From: a virus
IMG/VR virus record: IMGVR_UViG_3300015371_000005
Location: 64,001 to 112,325 of that record
DNA length: 48,325 nucleotides
Direction: 5' to 3' (one strand)
Shown: positions 35,587-43,017 of the stretch, one piece after another
Layout of the letters: every line of letters starts with the position of its first letter
Position numbering within the stretch: position 1 is the first letter of the stretch
Program-made: the position numbers and the translations under genes
The notes under the pieces: generated by a model
What the model saw: only the letters and a program-made list of their open reading frames with translations
What the model was told of the DNA's origin: nothing
Database searches by the model: none

Positions 35587-37578
35587 CTAATTTCGTAGTG
35601 AATCAGATAGCACAAAGTTCGGGTCCAACTTTATTGCAGAGCCGCCTGATGCTGCGATTGAGCCGTAATGAACTTGATGAGTATCAATGGCATGCAGCGT
35701 CTTTACCGAGATTGCCTGCTTGGCCGGTGGTGCAGCGCGTTCTCTGCCATTGCCACCCTGGCCCTGCTGGGCACGGGTATGGCCTTCAACGATCTCGGCG
35801 TTGGAGATCCCGTAGCGCCAGGCCGACATCGCGTGGTTATACTTGTCAAGTTCCTTGCCATCATCCCTGCGCTGCCAGATCTCGACTTCCTCACAGAAGA
35901 CCGGAGCTTGATCAACGTCAACGCCGAAGCGATCGTCAGAGACGATGTTCTGCACGTTTGAGATCATCAGATCCTTGCGGCGCGTCTTCACCGGCCAGCT
36001 CGATCGCAAGCCCATGTTGGCCCAGGTGATGCGGTCACCCTTGCCCTGTGGATCGGTGAAGCGTCCCTTGACCGTCCATCCTGGACCGAACTGAGCGCGA
36101 TAGCCGTTCTCGATGGACACGACGCGACGACCAAGCGTACCGGCGTCGATGTTGGCTGTGTAAATTTCCTTGAAGAGAACGTAGGTCCCGGCTGCCAACC
36201 AGATCGGCTGATAGTTGAAGTCGATTGCCGGCACCTCGCACGTCAGGTACTGGAACCAGAGCACGCACGCCGGGTTGGTGGCACCCCAGTCCACGCCCTG
36301 GTAGATCGGCCCGTAGAGAGGATGGGGTTGATAGTCGCGGATGCCGTACAACGACAGCGACCAGTCCTCGATGTAAACCTTCTCGTCACGACCATGGCGG
36401 CACTCGTGCTGCAACAGCCACGTACCAGGAGTGTTGCGCTTGAACGTCCGTACGGCGTCGATGTACGGCTTCCATCCACGGCCTCTGAAGCCCTTGTACT
36501 CATGACCAGGCATGCACTTGCCGATCGTGCCACAGGCATCCTGTAGCGTCCGCTTGGTGCCATCACTGTGGCGGCCCTTGGACACGCGATGACATTGACA
36601 GATCGAATCGGTAGGTATGCCAAGCTCCTTGAGCCTGGCTTCACGCATATCAGCGGGGGCGTTTCGGCATGTGGGAATCTCCTTGATGGTTTCCCAGATG
36701 CACCATGAATAGAGATCAAACTGAGGAATGTCGCCGTTCTTGAGATCTTCGTCAATCTCGTCAAGCAGCTCTTGCATGAGCCCCTTGGTCGTGTTGCGCG
36801 TCGAGGTGGCAATGTCCTGTGGTGGGATCGTGCCGCCGAAACGATTCATGAACACCGGCAACGGACCTGTCGCGTTGTTCGTGACCGCCAAGCCACGCGA
36901 CTGGTTCCAGACACCCTTCTCCATCAGGTCAATCTCATCGGCATGTGCCTTGGCCGGGTGTGGGCCAGAGACAGCATTCTCAGAACCTGCGACAACCTCT
37001 ACGACACTGCCAACCTTCCAGTGCGTGTGAGCCTTCAGTGGCTTGTCACGAATGAACGGCTTGACAACATCAGTACGGCGACCGGTGTCAGGGTCCTTCT
37101 CATAGCACCAGTCTTCGATGTGCCCGTAGCAGCGCCGGCCCTGTCCTTCCGTGGCACCGAAGCTCAGACTCTGACAACCAGGCTTGTAGGTTGAGTTGGC
37201 GAAGTGAAGACAGGCGACAATGAAGGTCTTAGACCCACCACGATTCGCCAGCGCCAACGCCGCCGACGTGCGCTCAAAGTAGAGATCAGCGAGGAATTCA
37301 AACGGAGCTTGGTGGTCTGGACAGACACTGACACGGGGGATATCAGCCCCGAGGTTCTGCTTCACCCATTCGTGCAGCTCGTCGTCGTTCTGCGGCCCTG
37401 CGTATCGAAGCCTTTGGCTTAGCGTTTGAACGCGCTTGACGATCTCCCGAAGCTCGGCCTCGTCCATTTTGGCCAGATCGTCCTTCGTGATCCCCATTCG
37501 TGTCAGAACGGGTGGAATCTGATTCACTCCTGGGAGTTCCTGCTGCGGCGGCTCGCTTTGCTGCTTCTTCCGCTTCAA
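35587..37578 (-). CDS. Large terminase subunit (start uncertain)
   Basis: About 663 residues if started at TTG 37578; GTG 37527 or ATG 37497 are alternatives. The frame is open back to 37839 but there it shadows the previous gene. The Walker A variant is ANRGGSKT, Walker B is AHADEIDLM, and the nuclease-like region has GVDWGATNPACVLWF and KYNHAMSAWRYGI. These match the terminase large subunit that drives ATP-dependent DNA packaging and cuts concatemers. The central part contains a Cys/His-rich insertion (SICQCHRVSKGRHSDGTKRT; GTIGKCMPGHEYKG), which could bind zinc. It overlaps the 264-residue gene by over 200 bases. Confidence 0.8.
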   Translation of the reverse strand: MKRKKQQSEPPQQELPGVNQIPPVLTRMGITKDDLAKMDEAELREIVKRVQTLSQRLRYAGPQNDDELHEWVKQNLGADIPRVSVCPDHQAPFEFLADLYFERTSAALALANRGGSKTFIVACLHFANSTYKPGCQSLSFGATEGQGRRCYGHIEDWCYEKDPDTGRRTDVVKPFIRDKPLKAHTHWKVGSVVEVVAGSENAVSGPHPAKAHADEIDLMEKGVWNQSRGLAVTNNATGPLPVFMNRFGGTIPPQDIATSTRNTTKGLMQELLDEIDEDLKNGDIPQFDLYSWCIWETIKEIPTCRNAPADMREARLKELGIPTDSICQCHRVSKGRHSDGTKRTLQDACGTIGKCMPGHEYKGFRGRGWKPYIDAVRTFKRNTPGTWLLQHECRHGRDEKVYIEDWSLSLYGIRDYQPHPLYGPIYQGVDWGATNPACVLWFQYLTCEVPAIDFNYQPIWLAAGTYVLFKEIYTANIDAGTLGRRVVSIENGYRAQFGPGWTVKGRFTDPQGKGDRITWANMGLRSSWPVKTRRKDLMISNVQNIVSDDRFGVDVDQAPVFCEEVEIWQRRDDGKELDKYNHAMSAWRYGISNAEIVEGHTRAQQGQGGNGRERAAPPAKQAISVKTLHAIDTHQVHYGSIAASGGSAIKLDPNFVLSDSLRN

Positions 37579-38137
37579 CCGGGCTTTCGATATCGAACCT
37601 GCCCGCGCCGATGACTTCTGCGTCTGTGATGTCTTCTGCGTACCCTTCGATGGCCGCTGCTGTGGCTGGTTCCCCGACGATTTCAAAGAGCGTTGTGAGG
37701 AGCTGTTCCCTCGTGTCACCGATATTGCCATCGTGCTCCTCTTCCTCAAGCTGAAGCTTTCGCTCGCCACGCTCGATTTCCATTGACAACTTGACTGCTT
37801 CCAAGTTGGTCTTGCTACCCTCGTCTGCATTGAGCGCACGAGTGAGCGCGTTCTTCAGCTTATTCGTGAGGTTGGAGCGGATGTGATCCGCAAGCACCTC
37901 GGCTGCACGTTGCTTGCGCGGTCGGCCCTGGCCCCGGTTGGCGCCACCCCACTTGCCTTCAAACAGGAGCTGATAGGCCCGGATCTTCGAGTCCTGGCTG
38001 TAGATTGGCTTGCCGTTGGCTCCGATACGAGCAGGCTCCGCGCCAAGCTCAGCGAGCTTTTCCAACGCGATTACCTGCTGAGAGGTGAGCCCTAGCTCGT
38101 TGTCACCTTCCAGGGGAGCGAGTTCCTGAGAAGCCAT
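37343..38137 (-). CDS. Possible terminase small subunit / DNA-binding protein
   Basis: 264 residues by frame. Residues about 15-130 are helical with a basic GQGRPRKQRAAEVLADHIRS segment, then an acidic helix (KLSMEIERGERKLQLEEEEH). A small terminase-like role fits its place directly before the large subunit. From about residue 205 the sequence becomes Arg/Ser/Gly-rich (RSDTNGDHEGRSGQNGRG), which is typical of a shadow of the terminase frame. The true C-terminus may therefore be shorter, or the frame may read into the terminase by frameshift. Confidence 0.5.
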   Translation of the reverse strand: MASQELAPLEGDNELGLTSQQVIALEKLAELGAEPARIGANGKPIYSQDSKIRAYQLLFEGKWGGANRGQGRPRKQRAAEVLADHIRSNLTNKLKNALTRALNADEGSKTNLEAVKLSMEIERGERKLQLEEEEHDGNIGDTREQLLTTLFEIVGEPATAAAIEGYAEDITDAEVIGAGRFDIESPVEAEEAAKRAAAAGTPRSESDSTRSDTNGDHEGRSGQNGRGRASGDRQARSNAKPKASIRRAAERRRAARMGEAEPRG

Positions 38138-38155
38138 CGCCCGCGATCATAGCGA

Positions 38156-38488
38156 TCACGCTGCCGGCCTATGCGCTTCTTCGTAAGCACCATTAGTAGT
38201 GCTATGGCCTCGGTAACCTGTTAGGGCCGTGTCTATGTCCCTCAGCGCGGCCTCTGCCAAGAAAGTTCGTTCTCTCCAAAGTTCTTGGGAATTGACCTTA
38301 TCTCCCCTGCTGTCATCGAACAACCAGCTAAAGATCCGGCAAGCTGCCAGCGGAGCCTTGCCGCGCTCCCAATTGGCGATCGTCTCTGGACTGAGCCCGA
38401 GGCTGACAGCGAGTTCAGCCTTTGTCAATCCAAGCGACACTCTACGAGCTTGAAGTGCTCTTCCTACATTCTTCGGTGAGTACCGCAT
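38156..38488 (-). CDS. XRE-family HTH regulator
   Basis: 110 residues from ATG 38488, with GAGGCC upstream; a longer TTG start at 38539 lacks a ribosome site. Residues about 8-50 are a Cro/CI-type helix-turn-helix (GRALQARRVSLGLTKAELAV; SLGLSPETIANWERGKAPLA), followed by a small helical region (about 50-85). Single-domain regulators of this type act as repressors or activators in phage lysis or lysogeny control. It stands between the terminase and RuvC genes. A dispersed TTGACA motif is a candidate binding site for some regulator, but no direct link is visible. Confidence 0.7.
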   Translation of the reverse strand: MRYSPKNVGRALQARRVSLGLTKAELAVSLGLSPETIANWERGKAPLAACRIFSWLFDDSRGDKVNSQELWRERTFLAEAALRDIDTALTGYRGHSTTNGAYEEAHRPAA

Positions 38489-38546
38489 TGTCGCGGCCTC
38501 ACGGTTAGCAATCGGCTTCTGCCTGCCTTGTTGTCCCAATGCAATT

Positions 38547-39050
38547 CTATTGCTTTCTCATGCCCTTCCCACGCTCAAGATGTGTCGTCGCTGAAAGCGC
38601 ATGAACCATCGCATCGGCTTTGTCCATACCACCCTGATCGAGCCTACCGAAAGGAAACGCGGGATACAGCTCCCGCATTGCCTTCCAGGCTGTCTCCTTG
38701 TTGGTATTGGCCGGGAGTCCGAGTGCGATATTTCGTGACGAGCCGATTGTCGGATTGACAACGATTGCGCCGCATTGCTTGCCGGTAAGCAAGGCGACAC
38801 CCTCGAAATGCGACAGGGCTCTGATCACCTTCTTGTTCAAGAACACGGCTAGCTGCTCGACTGCCACCACCTGAGGACGGTAGATGATCAGCTTAGCCTC
38901 TAGCCAGTCATGAAATTCCTTCAACCTGACTGCCTCTGAGTCGCGATGATGCTCTGGCTGCCAGATGAAGGCGCGTCGTGGCCTTTCATCGGTAGCAAGG
39001 GCGAGGGCAGCCTTGCCGGCACTGGCAATATCAATACCTGCTGTTTTCAA
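38547..39050 (-). CDS. ruvC: RuvC-like Holliday junction resolvase
   Basis: 167 residues. The RNase H fold motifs are Asp7 (AGIDIAS), Glu65 (VVAVEQLAVFLN) and D143-x-x-D146 (MDKADAMVHAL), matching RuvC residues D7, E66, D138 and D141. RuvC cuts four-way junctions; in phages such enzymes debranch DNA before packaging. It is at the boundary between the packaging genes and the replication block. A second, Hjc-like gene is at 21987-22394. Confidence 0.8.
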   Translation of the reverse strand: MKTAGIDIASAGKAALALATDERPRRAFIWQPEHHRDSEAVRLKEFHDWLEAKLIIYRPQVVAVEQLAVFLNKKVIRALSHFEGVALLTGKQCGAIVVNPTIGSSRNIALGLPANTNKETAWKAMRELYPAFPFGRLDQGGMDKADAMVHALSATTHLERGKGMRKQ

Positions 39051-39286
39051 ATTGACTTTCTCACAAACAAATTACATACTTCAAACGGCTGATACACGGC
39101 ATCGTTCTGCAATGAGGGCTTGACAACCCATGTGAAGAGTCGGCAACCATTGATGGACGCCCCGTAAGCGAGCGTTGGCCCGAGCGATGGATACCCACCA
39201 GAGCTATCGCCCGATCCAGAGGATTCAGAAGCAAACAGAAGCAGCATCACGATGATGACCCAACATGGACTGCTCCATAGGCACAT
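39047..39286 (-). CDS. Small membrane or secreted protein
   Basis: 79 residues. MCLWSSPCWVIIVMLLLFAS forms an N-terminal hydrophobic helix followed by Ser/Gly linker (ESSGSGDSSGG). The helix could be a signal anchor. Remainder contains four Trp/Tyr and two Cys. The start overlaps no other gene. Role unknown. Confidence 0.5.
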   Translation of the reverse strand: MCLWSSPCWVIIVMLLLFASESSGSGDSSGGYPSLGPTLAYGASINGCRLFTWVVKPSLQNDAVYQPFEVCNLFVRKSI

Positions 39287-39304
39287 GCGCGAAGTCTAGC
39301 ATGG

Positions 39305-39505
39305 TTAGAACCCAAAGAGGTTGTAACCCAACTTGAAGGCTTCGCTGAACAAGCGAACGATCGCACCAAACTCAAGTGCCCATAAGCACAATCCGATTCC
39401 TATGGGCACGGTCAGAACGATGAGGTACGTAACGAAATTGCCAAGGAAATCGTGAAGCGGAATCATCCTGTGCTTCTTCTCCGTTCCCTTGTCAATCGAG
39501 CCCAT
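39305..39505 (-). CDS. Small single-pass membrane protein
   Basis: 66 residues from ATG 39505 (MGSIDKGTEKKHRMIPLHDF), overlapping the upstream TGA. Hydrophobic helix about 22-48 (LGNFVTYLIVLTVPIGIGLC...) with a short second hydrophobic end (KLGYNLFGF). Its basic N-terminal tail suggests inside orientation. Possible holin-like or envelope protein. Confidence 0.55.
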   Translation of the reverse strand: MGSIDKGTEKKHRMIPLHDFLGNFVTYLIVLTVPIGIGLCLWALEFGAIVRLFSEAFKLGYNLFGF

Positions 39506-40131
39506 CAACGTCTCGCTATGCGTTTGGCTGAGCCCCTGGATGAGCCCTTGGAGCGCCCCAGGGCCTTGCCTCGTGTCGATGACTTGACTGCCCTGTGCTC
39601 CTCGACCTCGGCCTCGTCACCGATGAAACCGCCAATCCTGCTAACGGCCTTGGCACGCTTGTCAAGCGTACTGGCAAGATCGCGGAAGCGCACGTAATCT
39701 CGGTAACGATCCTTGTACATTGACCGCGCCGCAACCACATTCTCATTGGTATTGGCATCGGCCTTGCGCTTGCTCTCGTTGCTCTCGTTGCTGTCAAGTA
39801 GAGCGATATCAGCTAGGTAGTCGGCGATCTCCTCATAGGCATCGGCCTCGACGTAGCTCTTGCTGGCAAACCAGATGCAGGTGCTATAGGCGTTGGTGAA
39901 CTGAGCAAGCAGATCGGTCAGCGTGTCGTGATCCTCGGCAGCAATGTCATTGGGAAGATCAGGCATGGCGCCGTCCCAATCACTTGGTTCACCGAGCCCT
40001 GCTACCGCCAACGCTTTGTCATGCAGCTTGCTCCTGACGAACGAAGACGCCAGCCCGCTGGGGACAAGTCGCTTGAGATCGTTGTCATCAAGCGTGTCCT
40101 TCTTACGCAGAGCTGGCGCCTTCGCCGCCAT
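39505..40131 (-). CDS. Hypothetical helical protein
   Basis: 208 residues from ATG 40131. Helical with a charged middle (ALLDSNESNESKRKADANTN) and a very basic C-terminus (KALGRSKGSSRGSAKRIARR). Sits in the replication block between the acidic 310-residue protein and small membrane genes. A basic tail could anchor DNA or RNA. Not recognised. Confidence 0.55.
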   Translation of the reverse strand: MAAKAPALRKKDTLDDNDLKRLVPSGLASSFVRSKLHDKALAVAGLGEPSDWDGAMPDLPNDIAAEDHDTLTDLLAQFTNAYSTCIWFASKSYVEADAYEEIADYLADIALLDSNESNESKRKADANTNENVVAARSMYKDRYRDYVRFRDLASTLDKRAKAVSRIGGFIGDEAEVEEHRAVKSSTRGKALGRSKGSSRGSAKRIARR

Positions 40132-41063
40132 CACCCGACCTCGATGGTGACCGAGCCGGAATCGAGCGCCTGAAGGATCTGCTCCCGAGTCAGCTCAATG
40201 ACAAGGCCGTTGTCCTCGACGACCTTGGCAGCCGACTTTCCCGTAGCCTTCGTTGACGCCTTCTTGCCGACCGTGGCCTTGAGGGCGGGCTTGGTCTCCT
40301 CCTCCTCAGCTTCCGAGAGCGCTTCGATCATCTCGTCAACCTTGTCGAGAATGCGCTTGCGGGGCGTCTTGCGGGCCTCCTCATAGCTCTTGACGTACTC
40401 AAGCTGCTCGACAGTCAGCGGCTCGTCCTCGTCCGCTGCCACCTCATCGAGCGTGGTCTTGATGTCAACCGCAGTGGCCTTGTCATAGCCATCCCAAGGC
40501 TCGTCAAGCTCATCGGGATCTTCGTCGTCCTCGGCCTCATCGTCCTCCATCTCAACGTTCTCTTCGATCCAACTGAGAACGCGGGAGCTGGGCTTGTCCT
40601 GCTCTTCCTCCCACTCCTTGATGCGGGCAACGATGGCCAGCGTGTCGGCGTCTTCGAGATCCAGCTCACCGAGCGCCTTGACCTTCGACGCGGCTGTCAA
40701 CTCGGTGTAACCGTCATCGAAGTAGTCATCGGGATCGAACGGCGCCTCGTCGTCATCCTCTTCGGCCTCGGCGGAACTCTCGTAAATCAGGGTGCCGTCC
40801 TCGTCAATATCGATGCCGGCGGCCTCGAAGATCAACTGAATTGCCTCACCGGCGGCGGCGACATCCTCATCGTCATCGTCGGGGCGAACGCCATCGTTGA
40901 CCCATGAATCAACGCAGAACTCAACCGCCTCTGCGGCTGCCTCCAGGCGTCCCTTCTTGTTGTCAGGCATCTCATCCGAATAGGCCCCGTGCTCGATTGC
41001 CAGCTTGACAACCTTCTTGGCCTCGGCATCGGTGAGATCCAGGTCTACCGCTGTTGCCGCCAT
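40131..41063 (-). CDS. Acidic protein with two similar helical modules
   Basis: 310 residues with an AGGAGG site. Very acidic (DDDDEDVAAAGEA; EDDDEAPFDPDDYFDD; EDDEAEDDEDPDELDEPWDG). Two related modules occur: FDDGYTELTAASKVKALGEL...RVLSWIEENVE (about 115-168) and EPWDGYDKATAVDIKTTLDE...KRILDKVDEMIEAL (about 185-250). Each resembles a small helical domain ending in a W/R-x-L-x-x-I-E-x-x-V phrase, somewhat like Rho N-terminal or SAP-type modules. Highly acidic phage proteins often mimic DNA. The C-terminal Lys/Ala segment (KKASTKATGKSAAK) and a last beta-like piece balance the charge. Role unknown. Confidence 0.6.
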   Translation of the reverse strand: MAATAVDLDLTDAEAKKVVKLAIEHGAYSDEMPDNKKGRLEAAAEAVEFCVDSWVNDGVRPDDDDEDVAAAGEAIQLIFEAAGIDIDEDGTLIYESSAEAEEDDDEAPFDPDDYFDDGYTELTAASKVKALGELDLEDADTLAIVARIKEWEEEQDKPSSRVLSWIEENVEMEDDEAEDDEDPDELDEPWDGYDKATAVDIKTTLDEVAADEDEPLTVEQLEYVKSYEEARKTPRKRILDKVDEMIEALSEAEEEETKPALKATVGKKASTKATGKSAAKVVEDNGLVIELTREQILQALDSGSVTIEVG

Positions 41064-41106
41064 TACTTACTTCCTCCTGTATGTGTTGACAGATAAAATT
41101 CAATTT

Positions 41107-41132
41107 GCAGACCGGAGCCGATCCCGGTCTGC
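41107..41132 (-). terminator. Hairpin upstream of acidic-protein gene
   Basis: GCAGACCGG (41107-41115) pairs perfectly with CCGGTCTGC (41124-41132), loop of 8. On the - strand the hairpin is followed by an AT-rich stretch (AAATTGAATTTTATC), so it may terminate the exonuclease transcript or separate it from the acidic gene. Confidence 0.5.
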
Positions 41133-41163
41133 CGAGCTGGCTGGGCTCGTATGCTGCTCAGCG

Positions 41164-41280
41164 GCTAACCCTGAGCCACCTTTCTAGCCACCTAGACCAT
41201 GAGCCATACGGCTGACGTATAGGTAGGAGGGGCGGTGAATTCCTCTGGCCGTCGCCAACGGCCCGTGGCTCAACCCTAGC
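41164..41280 (-). ncRNA. Structured intergenic region with closing helix
   Basis: GCTA (41164) and TGAGCCAC (41172-41179) pair with GTGGCTCA (41265-41272) and TAGC (41277-41280), enclosing smaller stems such as GGCCGT/ACGGCC (41247-41252, 41258-41263). This branched fold fills the gap between the Cas4-like and acidic-protein genes. It may be a noncoding RNA, a leader or a recombination site. No protein is encoded here. Confidence 0.45.
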
Positions 41281-41288
41281 ACAGATCT

Positions 41289-42422
41289 TCAGCCTTCGGC
41301 TGTTGCGCCCCACCGAGCCTCGATCGCGGCCTTGACCAGATCGAAATCATACCCCTCCCTTACTTCCCTTGCAACTTCGACGGCCGCACTGTCCACCAAT
41401 TCGATTGGACCGCCCAACTTGATTGCCGCCTTCGTATCTTCCCTGCAAATATCGCCGTAGTCGCACCACTTGCAAGGATATTCGTCCTTCGTCCACTGCC
41501 AGTTGAAGGGGTGTGCGAAGCGCTTGTCCTCGAAGTTCGTCTGAGGCAGCTTGCCTTCCAGGAACCACTGCCGCCACATGTCAAGCTGCTTGCGACCGGC
41601 CGCCATGAACGCCGGGTCGTACTCGTAGTAGAACTCCCACGTCTGGCTGGGATCATCGCGCGAGCAGTAGTAGATGAAACCATATTGAACGGGCTCAAGC
41701 AGCTCATCGCGCAGACACTTGGCAGAGCCGTGCTCGGGGCAGACTTCGACAACCTTTGTGGTAATTTCTCCCATCCCCGTCTTTCCATTGGGAATGTAGA
41801 CGTCTTTCAAACCCAGCTTGACAGGCAACCTGCCGGTGTTGTAACAGCGCTTGACGTGCCACTGGCCACGCTCATGCGCCAAGCCGATTTGTGTCTTGAC
41901 CTGGCGCTCATGCTGAGGATCAGGACCACGGCAGAGCAGGAGCATGCTCTCGATGTCTTGCGCCGATTTCGACTTGACTTCCACCACGGCAGGGCGATTG
42001 GCACGAGGATGCACGACAATGGCATCGACAGTCGATGTCAACCAAACTTCAGGGTCCTCGAAGATCGTCTGATAGGGGTCTGTGGGCGGTGCTGAAAGCA
42101 GATATCCGGCGTCGTACCACTTCTGGACAAGCCGATTCTCTACGTCTTTGCCGGCGTCTGCGATCTGTTCCAGCCAGCGCGGAGGCAATGGACGAGGGAT
42201 GTCCATCAAGCGATAGATCGAGCGCCGTGGGCACGCATAAGGATTGTCACCAGGGAACTCAGAGCCGTGGAAGGAGACGTGCCACGGATGCTCGGCCGCC
42301 GCTCCTATGTCCGGTGTCTGCGATTGCAGCCATTGCCCGAACTCATACGCACGATCGGTAAGCGGGTCAACCTCCTTGAGCAACCCGACACGTGCTGCAA
42401 ACTCACGTCTTGACAGTCCCAT
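41289..42422 (-). CDS. Cas4/RecB-like Fe-S exonuclease
   Basis: 377 residues from ATG 42422; GTG 42431 is an alternative. PD-(D/E)XK core: GKDVENRL (91-98, Glu95 region), STVDAIVVHP (130-139, Asp133) and VVEVKSKS (146-153, Glu148 and Lys150). One Cys near the N-terminus (YACPRR, C64) and C-x2-C-x5-C at the C-terminus (PCKWCDYGDIC; C317, C320, C326) form an AddB/Cas4-type 4Fe-4S cluster. This enzyme resects DNA ends, providing ssDNA for the RecA-like protein. It overlaps a 26-residue membrane gene and lies near RecA and DnaE. Confidence 0.8.
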   Translation of the reverse strand: MGLSRREFAARVGLLKEVDPLTDRAYEFGQWLQSQTPDIGAAAEHPWHVSFHGSEFPGDNPYACPRRSIYRLMDIPRPLPPRWLEQIADAGKDVENRLVQKWYDAGYLLSAPPTDPYQTIFEDPEVWLTSTVDAIVVHPRANRPAVVEVKSKSAQDIESMLLLCRGPDPQHERQVKTQIGLAHERGQWHVKRCYNTGRLPVKLGLKDVYIPNGKTGMGEITTKVVEVCPEHGSAKCLRDELLEPVQYGFIYYCSRDDPSQTWEFYYEYDPAFMAAGRKQLDMWRQWFLEGKLPQTNFEDKRFAHPFNWQWTKDEYPCKWCDYGDICREDTKAAIKLGGPIELVDSAAVEVAREVREGYDFDLVKAAIEARWGATAEG

Positions 42423-42502
42423 TACATCCACCAGAGAGCGAAGAGATATCCGGCCACACCGCCGAGGACCACTGCTGCAACAACATTGAAGGTGAGTTTC
42501 AT
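42422..42502 (-). CDS. 26-residue membrane protein
   Basis: MKLTFNVVAAVVLGGVAGYL, then FALWWM. Start ATG 42502 overlaps the upstream stop, and its stop overlaps the Cas4-like start (TAATG), so the frame is locked between coupled genes. It is almost wholly hydrophobic, one membrane helix. Possible function in membrane regulation; no homologue known to me. Confidence 0.55.
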   Translation of the reverse strand: MKLTFNVVAAVVLGGVAGYLFALWWM

Positions 42503-42741
42503 GCCTTCTTTACATCCAAGCCGTGGAGAATCGTGTGCAATATGCCGCCATGCTTGTCAACAACTGTGATCCAATCGTCAATTTTGGTGACGACGCCTTT
42601 GAAGTGCCTCACGCCCCCTCCGTAAGCGGGATCGACCGGCCATGAGAGCCTTACGAAGTCCCCTTGGCTGATCCCAGACAGTGACGATCCAACCGGCCTC
42701 GCGGAGACGCTCAATGCTCGCTTGCGTTTCATCCGTTCCAT
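42499..42741 (-). CDS. Small protein with SH3-like beta pattern, start uncertain
   Basis: About 80 residues if started at ATG 42741; TTG inside the frame or a link to the overlapping frame (42578-42850) is possible. The clear part is GDFVRLSWPVDPAYGGGVRH, then FKGVVTKIDDWITVVDKHGG, then LHTILHGLDVKKA, a small SH3/KOW-like barrel. The first half overlaps the neighbouring ORF in another frame. A frameshift fusing both would give one protein, otherwise they are separate overlapping genes. Confidence 0.5.
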   Translation of the reverse strand: MERMKRKRALSVSARPVGSSLSGISQGDFVRLSWPVDPAYGGGVRHFKGVVTKIDDWITVVDKHGGILHTILHGLDVKKA

Positions 42742-42850
42742 CGTGGACAAGGTTGACTCTTCCTCTAACTTCTGTTTCAAGGCGCGTGCCCTTAGGATCG
42801 AGCCTGATTTCGGTTGACTCTTCATATTTTGCTTTGTCCTTGTCATTCAC
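42578..42850 (-). CDS. Small hypothetical protein, overlapping frame
   Basis: 90 residues by frame, GTG start overlapping the upstream TGA (GTGA): MNDKDKAKYEESTEIRLDPK...ERLREAGWIVTVWDQPRG. The last about 20 residues (RRGREALQRRRHQN) look like a shadow of the SH3-like frame. The upstream two-thirds look coding. See the finding on the overlap. Confidence 0.5.
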   Translation of the reverse strand: MNDKDKAKYEESTEIRLDPKGTRLETEVRGRVNLVHDGTDETQASIERLREAGWIVTVWDQPRGLRKALMAGRSRLRRGREALQRRRHQN

Positions 42851-43017
42851 GTTTTCTTGACCCTCGGATCATCTTCTGGCACCGCGATTGCTCTCAGCGC
42901 CAAGCCATCGTAAGCATAGGCAGCTCGCCTGGCTCGCTCCTTTGCATCATCGCCATCAAACTCGTCAACGACATTAGGAGCCTTCCAGTCAATGGCAATA
43001 ACGTACCAAATCGTCAT
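42847..43017 (-). CDS. Small acidic hypothetical protein
   Basis: 56 residues from ATG 43017: MTIWYVIAIDWKAPNVVDEF...DAKERARRAAYAYDGLAL. Alpha/beta with an N-terminal hydrophobic strand. The start overlaps the RecA-like stop as ATGA. A short accessory of the recombination operon, unknown role. Confidence 0.55.
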   Translation of the reverse strand: MTIWYVIAIDWKAPNVVDEFDGDDAKERARRAAYAYDGLALRAIAVPEDDPRVKKT

